Source of the DNA: Chloracidobacterium sp. UBA3360
GTDB lineage: Bacteria; Acidobacteriota; Blastocatellia; Pyrinomonadales; Pyrinomonadaceae
Length of the DNA stretch: 9,830 nucleotides
Direction: 5' to 3'
NCBI GenBank assembly: GCA_002360555.1
Contig: DEQS01000032.1
Location: 9,252-19,081, forward strand
Positions within the stretch are counted from its first letter, which is position 1; each line of letters opens with the position of its first letter. Shown in pieces: positions 1-5,783 of the stretch. The notes below the pieces were generated by a model, which made no database searches, had not been told where the DNA came from, and saw only the letters and a list, made by a program, of their open reading frames with translations. The position numbers and the translations under genes were made by a program.

Positions 1-473
1 AATTCGTCAGTTTGATCGATCCGTTCGTCCTCAAACTTTCGCTCGCTGAATACTACTCCGTATTTATCTCGTCTTTTTGGATCTGCACCGGAGCTTAGCA
101 AAAGCGTTTGCGGGTTCATTTCAGTTTCGGGATCGTGGACAGTAATGAATAGGGCCGTCGAACCAAACTCATTCGTCGCATTTACATCCGCCCCTGCCTG
201 TAAGAGCAAACGGATAACCTCCGGCGTATTGCGAAATACATCAAACCCAAGGGCCGCTCGTATTAGCGCCGGTTGGCCAAATATATCACGTGAATTGGGC
301 GAGATGCCGCCGGCGAGATAGGCCTTTACCTTTACGATATCTGCTTCTTCGCAAGCACGCAGAAATTTCTCCCGCTGGATCCACTCGGGCGCATTACCAT
401 TCTGTGCCGTCGCAAAGGCAGCAAAAAATAAAACTACGATCGCAGCCGTGACGGCTACCCTATAGAGCCTCAT
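1..473 (-). CDS. Exported ankyrin-repeat protein, 3' end cut by window edge
   Basis: An open frame of 157 codons runs from an ATG at 473-471 to the window edge with no stop, so the C-terminus is missing. Residues 1-23 form a signal peptide: MRLYR, a hydrophobic core VAVTAAIVVLFFAAF, and an ATA-Q cleavage site. Three ankyrin units follow. The first is around residues 37-70 (FLRACEEADIVKVKAYLAGG). The second is around 84-112, with the canonical EVIRLLLQAGADVNATNEFG and then STALF. The third is around 120-140 (QTLLLSSGADPKRRDKYG). Ankyrin repeats mediate protein-protein contact; with a signal peptide this one should act in the periplasm or at the envelope. Its ATG overlaps the moxR stop as ATGA, and GGAAG at 485-481 lies 7 nt upstream, so translation is probably coupled to moxR. 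The partner is unknown. Seen: signal peptide, repeats, overlap. Inferred: functional link to MoxR. Confidence 0.85.
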   Translation of the reverse strand, partial: MRLYRVAVTAAIVVLFFAAFATAQNGNAPEWIQREKFLRACEEADIVKVKAYLAGGISPNSRDIFGQPALIRAALGFDVFRNTPEVIRLLLQAGADVNATNEFGSTALFITVHDPETEMNPQTLLLSSGADPKRRDKYGVVFSERKFEDERIDQTDE

Positions 474-1423
474 CTCGGAACTTCCACTGTTTTGATGATG
501 TCGGAGATCACTGCGTCAGTCGTTGCTCCGTCAAGCTCGGCCTCGGCACGCAAGGCCAAACGATGACGCAGGACGGGCGGAGCGACATCGCGGATGTCGT
601 CGGGTGTGGGAAAATCTCGTCCACGTATCGCCGCCAACGCCTTTGAGCACAATAATAACGCGACCGACGCTCGCGGGCTCGCTCCGTAGAGTATCGGTGG
701 GTGCGTCCGCGTGCGGCGTACGATCTCGACCACATATTTCTGCACGCCGGGTTCCATACGCATTTCTCGAACCTCCATTCGGCACCGCTGTATCGCCGTT
801 GCATCCGGCAAAGGGGCGATCTGAACCTGGCCGAGGTTCCGCGAATTAAATCCCGCGTCCCAACGCGTGACGATCTCTTCTTCGTCAGTCTGCTCGGGAT
901 AATCGATCAATATTTTCATCAAAAACCGGTCGAGCTGCGCCTCTGGTAGCGGATAGGTTCCTTCGTATTCGATCGGGTTTTCGGTCGCGAGCACGGTGAA
1001 TAGAGGCGAAAGCGGATAGCGTTCACCGTCGATCGTCGTCTGGCGTTCCTCCATCGCCTCGAGCAGCGCCGCCTGCGTCTTTGGCGGTGTGCGGTTGATC
1101 TCGTCAGCGAGCAGGATGTCGGTAAAGATCGGCCCCTGCCGCAGTGCGAACTGCGACGTCTGCATATTAAAGACATTCGTGCCCGTGATATCCGACGGCA
1201 TCAGATCGGGTGTGAACTGTATGCGCGAAAACTCTGCCCCGATGATCTGTGCGAGCGATTTAACGGTCAGCGTCTTTGCCGTGCCGGGAACGCCCTCGAT
1301 CAACGCGTGGCCCTCGGCGAGGATCGCAACGAGGATCTGTTCGATAACGTCATCCTGCCCGACGATCGTCTTGCGTAGCTCGTTCAGGATATGTGCAACT
1401 GTTGTAGGTGTGTAAGTTAGCAT
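470..1423 (-). CDS. moxR: MoxR-family AAA+ ATPase
   Basis: This 317-residue protein is a full-length cytoplasmic MoxR ATPase. These use ATP hydrolysis to remodel or activate partner proteins, often VWA-domain or membrane complexes encoded beside them. Visible landmarks in order: VGQ (21-23); Walker A GVPGTAKT (44-51), with the TAKT form typical of MoxR; Walker B LLADEIN (104-110), followed by RTPPKTQAALLEAMEE; sensor 1 ATENP (146-150); LPEAQLDRF (159-167) with a candidate arginine finger; and sensor 2 GASPRAS (247-253) before the C-terminal lid. All core catalytic residues are present, so it should be active. The ATG lies 1 nt after the stop of the TSUP gene. No clear Shine-Dalgarno sequence precedes it, so translational coupling is likely. 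DUF58, the usual neighbour of MoxR, is not adjacent; an ankyrin gene follows instead. The specific client is unknown. Confidence 0.95.
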   Translation of the reverse strand: MLTYTPTTVAHILNELRKTIVGQDDVIEQILVAILAEGHALIEGVPGTAKTLTVKSLAQIIGAEFSRIQFTPDLMPSDITGTNVFNMQTSQFALRQGPIFTDILLADEINRTPPKTQAALLEAMEERQTTIDGERYPLSPLFTVLATENPIEYEGTYPLPEAQLDRFLMKILIDYPEQTDEEEIVTRWDAGFNSRNLGQVQIAPLPDATAIQRCRMEVREMRMEPGVQKYVVEIVRRTRTHPPILYGASPRASVALLLCSKALAAIRGRDFPTPDDIRDVAPPVLRHRLALRAEAELDGATTDAVISDIIKTVEVPR

Positions 1424-1424
1424 C

Positions 1425-2177
1425 TTAAATAAAATCGTAAAGCGTTTTTATTGCAAGCAGTATAACCGTCGTTAAAAAGATCCGCCGCAGCCAGACATCG
1501 TTTAATTTTGTCACGAAATGAGCCCCGATGTAAGCTCCGGCAAACATCGTAACGCCCAGTATCAGCCCCAGCTTATAATCCACTAAACCTTGCCACATAA
1601 ATATTAGCGTGGCAATCGCGGACGAAAAAACGTTGATGAGCTTGGTCGACGCGACCGCTTCGCCGTAACGCATACCGTAAATGCCCACGCAGACCGCCGT
1701 CAGCACCGTGACATAACCGCCGCTAAACAGCCCGCCGTAGATCCCAAGCAAAAATACCAACACATACGTCAGCGGCACAGAGTATCGTCGTGGTTCGATA
1801 TCGTCAGCAACGCCCGATTTTCGCCTAAGTAACGTAAATATAGCAACGGCGATCATCGCAGTCGAGACGATCAGCTTTATCCCGTCGCCGCTGATGATGC
1901 CGACGAGCAAAGCACCTATCGCCGAGCTGATGACCGTCAGGACAATAAAGGGCGAGATCTTTCGGTAGTCGATCTTTTTTTGCCGGACGAATGGTAACGT
2001 GCCGCCGATCGACATAAATACAAGGCCAAACATATTCGTCGCGACCGCGACGCGCGGATCTATGCCAAACTGAAACATCACCGGCACCGCGATGAGCGAA
2101 TTGCTGCCCGTGACGACGCCGACGACGCTTGTCACAAAAAATACCGCGATCAAAATGATTAGAGCGTAAGTGGCCAT
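1425..2177 (-). CDS. TauE/SafE (TSUP) family membrane permease
   Basis: A 250-residue, highly hydrophobic inner-membrane protein of typical length for the TauE/SafE/TSUP family (sulfite and organosulfur anion exporters, also many orphan permeases). The family's two-fold repeat is visible. The N-terminal half has GVVTGSNSLIAVPVMFQFG then VAVATNM (about 20-49). The second half has GIYGGLFSGGYVTVLTAVC then EAVASTKLINVFSS (about 145-186). About seven to eight membrane segments are separated by a basic, charged loop at 117-131 (LRRKSGVADDIEPRR). It starts at an ATG with GAAGG (2190-2186) 8 nt upstream, and lies 3 nt after the DUF4350 stop and 1 nt before moxR. The substrate cannot be read from sequence; sulfite, thiosulfate, sulfonates or other anions are possible. 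No sulfur-metabolism gene lies nearby, so its presence inside a MoxR operon is unusual. Confidence 0.9.
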   Translation of the reverse strand: MATYALIILIAVFFVTSVVGVVTGSNSLIAVPVMFQFGIDPRVAVATNMFGLVFMSIGGTLPFVRQKKIDYRKISPFIVLTVISSAIGALLVGIISGDGIKLIVSTAMIAVAIFTLLRRKSGVADDIEPRRYSVPLTYVLVFLLGIYGGLFSGGYVTVLTAVCVGIYGMRYGEAVASTKLINVFSSAIATLIFMWQGLVDYKLGLILGVTMFAGAYIGAHFVTKLNDVWLRRIFLTTVILLAIKTLYDFI

Positions 2178-2180
2178 CGT

Positions 2181-3506
2181 TTAGACCTTCTTGTCCACAG
2201 CACGCCGGATGCCAAGCTTAGCCTCGATCTCACGCAGCGCGGTCGTCAGTTCAACGACCTCGCGTTTATTTGTCGGTTCGCCACGAATGATCTCTTCGCA
2301 CTTGAATAGAATATCCTCGGTCCGTTGCCGGTCGAGCCCGCTGCGATCCGCGATCGCGGCCGACAGCTCTCGCACCTTTACGGTCAGGTTATCGAGCCCG
2401 AGCAGACGGCTGACGCGGCGGCGAAAATCGGTGTAAATATTCTCGATAGCAAGGTCGAATGCCCGCGTTCGTTGCTGTAGCTCGGCCATGGCGGCGACAT
2501 ACTCGAGCTTTGACAGCCGGTCGGGCTCAGGTTCCGGCACGGCACGGGCAAAGCGGCGGCTTTGTGAAAAAAAGACGAGGCCGATGAGCAGCACCGCTTG
2601 CAGAAATATCGCAACGACCGGCGTCCCGGCAAAAAATTGCAGAAAACGGTTACTGTCCGCACCGTAGCCCTGATGATATTCGTCAAACGCGACCACGCCA
2701 TCGACGGACACAAGATTGACCGCAAGCTGGGCGTTATCGACCAAAGCGATACCGTCATTAGCGACGATAAAAGGGTCCGACAATATCACGATCCGGCCCG
2801 AACCATACGGCATGTCAACGAGCAAATTGTCCTGAGCTTGAGCGATATGAACGGCCGGTGCGGCTTCGTCCACCGCAACATACGGGTCGCTCTTCGACGA
2901 CATCGATCTCGGCGGCGGTGCAGCCTTGTCATATCCGTGCCGCTCAAAAGTGATCGCCGACGCAAACTGCGACGGCTGCACGGCGTTGACACCGCTAGTA
3001 AAGTGCGACGGCTGGACGGGCTTTGCGGCTGGCGTGTCGCCAGTCATCTGCTTTGTATCAGACGGATCGACCGACATGATCTCATAGCCGGGTTTCGCCT
3101 CAACGTCTATCGTCCACGCCCCCGACATTCGCATCAGATCTGCAGGCGGTTCGCGGTCGATCAATACCAGACGGCCGCCGCTCGAGACCCAACGCAGCAG
3201 ATCATCAGCCTCGGCGGGAGTAAATTCGCGTCGCACCTGACCGGCGACGACAAAGACCGACGGTTTGCTCCGTTCGGTCAACAGAGCCGCAGGTGGCTCT
3301 TGCCAGCGGACTGTCTTGCGGCCTGTCTCGCTCAGCAAGGTATAAAATGCCTGCAAGCCCGTCGCACCGGAATTAAATGTCGAGCGTCGGGGCAGAGCCT
3401 CACTGTCGGGCGTCTTTTCTTTCTGCGTATAGGTTGCGGCATTTAGACCGACCAGAATGGCGACCAGAAAGACCAGAAAAATAAAAATGAAAAGCTTTTG
3501 CTTCAC
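2181..3506 (-). CDS. DUF4350-domain membrane protein of MoxR cluster
   Basis: A 441-residue protein with one N-terminal membrane anchor (about 4-22, IFIFLVFLVAILVGL) and a second membrane segment near 293-313 (TPVVAIFLQAVLLIGLVFF). The domain between them should face the periplasm. It resembles DUF4350: STFNSGATGLQAFYTLLSE (42-60), a Rossmann-like stretch with VFVVAGQ (84-90), GGRLVLIDREP (110-120), and the family's characteristic FDEYHQG (274-280). A Pro/Ala/Ser-rich insert (about 150-225) interrupts the domain and contains a duplicated segment. The cytoplasmic tail (about 315-441) is charged and helical. The start is GTG at 3506-3504: an in-frame TAA lies immediately upstream, and AAAGGG is 9 nt before the GTG. 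DUF4350 proteins usually sit beside MoxR and DUF4129 genes and are thought to belong to an envelope complex; the biochemical role is unknown. Confidence 0.85.
   Translation of the reverse strand: MKQKLFIFIFLVFLVAILVGLNAATYTQKEKTPDSEALPRRSTFNSGATGLQAFYTLLSETGRKTVRWQEPPAALLTERSKPSVFVVAGQVRREFTPAEADDLLRWVSSGGRLVLIDREPPADLMRMSGAWTIDVEAKPGYEIMSVDPSDTKQMTGDTPAAKPVQPSHFTSGVNAVQPSQFASAITFERHGYDKAAPPPRSMSSKSDPYVAVDEAAPAVHIAQAQDNLLVDMPYGSGRIVILSDPFIVANDGIALVDNAQLAVNLVSVDGVVAFDEYHQGYGADSNRFLQFFAGTPVVAIFLQAVLLIGLVFFSQSRRFARAVPEPEPDRLSKLEYVAAMAELQQRTRAFDLAIENIYTDFRRRVSRLLGLDNLTVKVRELSAAIADRSGLDRQRTEDILFKCEEIIRGEPTNKREVVELTTALREIEAKLGIRRAVDKKV
2965..3020 (-). repeat. 36-bp-period internal duplication in the DUF4350 gene
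   Basis: Two 20-bp segments at 2965-2984 and 3001-3020 match at 17 of 20 bases with an offset of exactly 36 bp. They encode VQPSHFTSG and VQPSQFASA (residues 164-172 and 176-184). The offset is a multiple of three, so the frame is kept. This looks like a short tandem duplication inside the flexible Pro/Ser-rich insert rather than a mobile repeat. Confidence 0.6.
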
Positions 3507-3512
3507 TTATGA

Positions 3513-4592
3513 CTACCCTTTTACGCCCGCGATGGTTTGTTGATATCTGTTCTTAAAATCTTCCCAATCCTGCGCGTCCGTCGGCCGCAGACCGTACCAG
3601 TTGCGTTCGAAATTGAGCGTCATGCCGTTCATGTTCTCGAAAAGGTCGGCCCGCTTTTTGACGTCGCGAAGATAATCTCTGTTAGTTTTGTGACGAGCAA
3701 GGCCGATGAGCTTGCGATCGCTGAGTTCGCAAAGCAGAGCGATGTAGCCCTTGCGTATCGCCCCGCGCAGATTCCCTTCGCGGGCAAGCATCTCAGCCTC
3801 GTCGAACAGGCTCGCCGCCGATTCGTCGCTTGCGACACGTTCGCCAAGTATTACGCGGTCGCCTTTTTCCTTTTTCTTTTTACGCCCGCGGCGGCCAAAG
3901 AACGGCACAAATTTATAGATCAAAAAACCGACGAGCCCAATTACGATTGCAAAAATGAGTATTTGCAAACCCATCTTTAGCGAACCGGTTCCGGGATCTG
4001 AGCTAGGCGTGGCGGGCGTTCGCGGAAACACCTTTGCGAGCCACTCCATAAATTCACGCAGCCATTTTTGAAATATGCTTTCCTCTTTCGCCTGTGCTTT
4101 TTGATATTCCTCACGCTGTAGTATCTCGGCGAGCTTTTGTTTGTCCTCGTCCTTTGTGCGGCTTGACGCGGCGGCTTTTTGCAGCAGATCCACCTCGCGG
4201 GCGATCGATGTAAGGCGTTCGTTGATACCGGTCAGGATCACGCCGCGTTTGGCCGAATCGCTTTCGTTTTGAAATTGTTCGAGCGACACAAAGAGCCACT
4301 GGTTCGCCGTCTCGACCGAGCCGCCCGGCCACTCGACCTTTTCCGTCGGCGGCAGCACACGTCGGATGTGCGCGATCACTTCATTTTCATGCGGCACATC
4401 ACGCTTGCCCTGCTCGGCATTGCCGACCTCTGCAAGAAGCTCCTCGACATATATATGCACCGACTCGACACGTTGGCGATAATCGTCCAGCGACGCCGCC
4501 GATGCAGTTAGAGCCAACGTCAGCACGAAACAAATCGCCACGCCCGCCCGTAGGCAGAACCGCATTTTGATGTGTCGCAAATTCAAACCCAT
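3513..4592 (-). CDS. DUF4129-domain membrane protein of MoxR cluster
   Basis: A 359-residue protein with an N-terminal signal sequence (hydrophobic core about 16-30, AGVAICFVLTLALTA, then SAAS). A helical, charged periplasmic region follows (about 35-190), with likely coiled coil near 110-175 (KLAEILQREEYQKAQAKEES). A single membrane span lies at about 209-230, and a very basic stop-transfer patch RRGRKKKKEK at 234-243. The C-terminal cytoplasmic part (255-350) carries the DUF4129 pattern: LFDEAEMLAREGNLRGAIRK, then LIGLARHKTNRDYL and NFERNWYGLRPTDAQDWEDF, with the typical KT..DY and WYG residues. DUF4129 proteins occur in MoxR/DUF58/DUF4350 operons and near transglutaminase genes; no reaction is known. 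The start is uncertain. ATG at 4592 has AAGG only 1 nt away, whereas an in-frame TTG at 4586-4584 has the same AAGG at 7 nt. ATG at 4565 would still keep the signal peptide. Confidence 0.87.
   Translation of the reverse strand: MGLNLRHIKMRFCLRAGVAICFVLTLALTASAASLDDYRQRVESVHIYVEELLAEVGNAEQGKRDVPHENEVIAHIRRVLPPTEKVEWPGGSVETANQWLFVSLEQFQNESDSAKRGVILTGINERLTSIAREVDLLQKAAASSRTKDEDKQKLAEILQREEYQKAQAKEESIFQKWLREFMEWLAKVFPRTPATPSSDPGTGSLKMGLQILIFAIVIGLVGFLIYKFVPFFGRRGRKKKKEKGDRVILGERVASDESAASLFDEAEMLAREGNLRGAIRKGYIALLCELSDRKLIGLARHKTNRDYLRDVKKRADLFENMNGMTLNFERNWYGLRPTDAQDWEDFKNRYQQTIAGVKG
3516..3521 (-). promoter_or_regulatory. Shine-Dalgarno site for the GTG-started DUF4350 gene
   Basis: AAAGGG on the minus strand, overlapping the last codons of the DUF4129 gene, lies 9 nt before the GTG at 3506. 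With the in-frame TAA just upstream of the GTG, this supports the non-ATG start. Confidence 0.55.
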
Positions 4593-4593
4593 A

Positions 4594-4597
4594 CCTT
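4594..4597 (-). promoter_or_regulatory. Shine-Dalgarno-like AAGG bearing on the DUF4129 start
   Basis: AAGG overlaps the stop codon of the preceding gene. It is only 1 nt from the ATG at 4592 but 7 nt from an in-frame TTG at 4586, which is the better spacing. It therefore points to a start two codons inside the longest reading frame. Confidence 0.4.
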
Positions 4598-5699
4598 ATT
4601 TTAGCCCGAGAGTCGTGATATTGGATCTGTTCGCCACCGGTGCGGGTTCGGTATTAACTGCCGTCGCTGATAACGCGGGTTGCAGAGGATTGACGTAGGT
4701 AGTCGGAACGGTCGGTATCTCGCCCAGCCGGCGAGCGGCCATCAGCTCGATATCGTACCCCTCGCCCCGAACACGTTCGTCGACATAGAGCAGACAAAGC
4801 CCCGCCATCCACACCGGCGACAGCAAGATAAAGCTGATCTGCCAGATCAGGTTATACGCGATCTCGTACCACGCCGGGACGAGATCGGCGTCAAACGACA
4901 TCAGTTGGACGCCATTCGCCGACGCATACCACGCGAGCGGCACATAAAGCAGTGCGAGAGCCGAGTACGCCGCAACCGTCGTAAATAGGAATAACGCCGC
5001 CAGACGCTTTACGTTGCCGCTCGCGAGCGAGGCACTGCGACCGATCGCGGGGAAAACGCCCTGTCCTTCGACGAGCATTACCTGCGGCACGTACGCGACC
5101 CGTGATGCCGCCAAAAAGAACAGCCAGATCGCTCCCCCCGCGACCGCTATGCCAACAATGACCGATACGATAAATGCTAAGGCGGGCAAAAAACTAAAGA
5201 TGTAGATGATCAGCAGTATCAGCAGCACGCCTACCGTCATCCCAAAATAAAAGATCGCGATCCCCAACGTACCCAATATCACCGTTATCAGCGAAGACGC
5301 GACCACGAGCCCGCCAAGCCGTTTCCAGACATTGGCATAAGTTTCGCGAAAAGTGATAGCCTCGCCAAACAACAGATGCCGGACAAAGTTTCGCGAAGCT
5401 CCGCCCATTACGACCAGCGTCGCTATCGTCTCGGCCAGCCAGATGACAACGCTGCCAAACCACAGAAAGATATAGTAAAAAGTATTTTCGGCCGAGTACC
5501 GGTCAGCACCAAGCTGGAAGATCTGACGCCCCACCAGAGTCCACCCGACCGACACGAGCGTCCCGACAATGACCGGTGGAGACGCAATGAGAATGAACGT
5601 AGCAAAAAATTTGCGGTAAAATCTGACGGCGCGATCGATCAGGTCGCCCGCACCTAATGCCCTAATACCTAGATTTTGGTCGTTATCGATAGCAGCCAA
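4596..5699 (-). CDS. Polytopic membrane protein, GDPD-membrane-domain-like
   Basis: A 367-residue integral membrane protein with about six or seven hydrophobic segments, near residues 31-55, 75-98, 129-153, 155-180, 181-199, 232-256 and 283-305. The N-terminal LGAGDLIDRAVRFYRKFFATF resembles the opening of glycerophosphoryl diester phosphodiesterase membrane-domain proteins. The segment after the last span, LLYVDERVRGEGYDIELM (303-320), matches the LLY.D.R.R.EGYDLE ending common in that group. The C-terminal tail (about 325-367) is Pro/Ala/Thr-rich and probably disordered. No phosphodiesterase catalytic domain is present, so enzymatic activity should not be assumed. Such proteins often head DUF4129/MoxR operons and may form the membrane scaffold (inference). 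The start is TTG at 5699-5697: an in-frame TAA lies five codons upstream, no ATG or GTG is near, and no Shine-Dalgarno sequence is visible. It ends 3 nt before the DUF4129 ATG. Confidence 0.8.
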   Translation of the reverse strand: MAAIDNDQNLGIRALGAGDLIDRAVRFYRKFFATFILIASPPVIVGTLVSVGWTLVGRQIFQLGADRYSAENTFYYIFLWFGSVVIWLAETIATLVVMGGASRNFVRHLLFGEAITFRETYANVWKRLGGLVVASSLITVILGTLGIAIFYFGMTVGVLLILLIIYIFSFLPALAFIVSVIVGIAVAGGAIWLFFLAASRVAYVPQVMLVEGQGVFPAIGRSASLASGNVKRLAALFLFTTVAAYSALALLYVPLAWYASANGVQLMSFDADLVPAWYEIAYNLIWQISFILLSPVWMAGLCLLYVDERVRGEGYDIELMAARRLGEIPTVPTTYVNPLQPALSATAVNTEPAPVANRSNITTLGLK

Positions 5700-5708
5700 G
5701 ATGCAGAA

Positions 5709-5717
5709 ATTTTACCA
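5709..5717 (-). promoter_or_regulatory. Candidate extended -10 promoter for the operon
   Basis: The minus strand reads TGG-TAAAAT: a TGn extension plus a -10 box matching TATAAT at five of six bases. No good -35 lies 16-19 bp upstream, as that stretch is the terminator stem. Transcription would begin near 5702, giving almost no leader before the TTG at 5699, which fits the lack of a Shine-Dalgarno site. This is pattern-based only. Confidence 0.4.
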
Positions 5718-5721
5718 CACC

Positions 5722-5758
5722 AAAGAAAAAGGCGTTGCCGGTTTCCCGACAACGCCTT
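5722..5758 (-). terminator. Rho-independent terminator of the receptor gene
   Basis: On the minus strand a 13-bp stem (5758-5746 pairing with 5741-5729) has one internal U-G wobble and a GAAA tetraloop (5745-5742), and is followed by the U-rich run TTTCTTT (5728-5722). The wobble would be a C-A mismatch on the other strand, and only the minus side has the U tract, so it is directional. It begins 25 nt after the receptor stop codon and separates the receptor from the downstream operon. Confidence 0.92.
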
Positions 5759-5783
5759 AGGTTAAGTTCGATAACAACTTGGT

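Noticed and set aside
919..1176. Minus-strand open frame overlapping moxR in another frame
   Set aside because: Its product is an Arg/Ser-rich frame-shifted reading of the MoxR Walker B region, and MoxR itself is intact, so there is no frameshift or overlapping gene to infer.
2348..2362. GCGATCGC palindrome, and many GATCG sites across the window, resembling the cyanobacterial HIP1 repeat
   Set aside because: I noticed only one full octamer and the gene content is not cyanobacterial; frequent GATCG fits ordinary Ile/Asp/Arg codon pairs such as ATC-GAT.
2598..3446. Long plus-strand open frame of 282 codons opposite the DUF4350 gene
   Set aside because: It is antisense to a well-supported gene, its product is rich in Arg, His and Asp with no domain or signal, and it runs across the repeat and membrane-coding parts of the real gene. 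It is a codon-bias shadow.
5761..5780. Small inverted repeat AAGTT...AACTT just after the receptor stop codon
   Set aside because: Only a 5-bp AT-rich stem with a 7-nt loop; too weak to call beside the strong terminator that follows.
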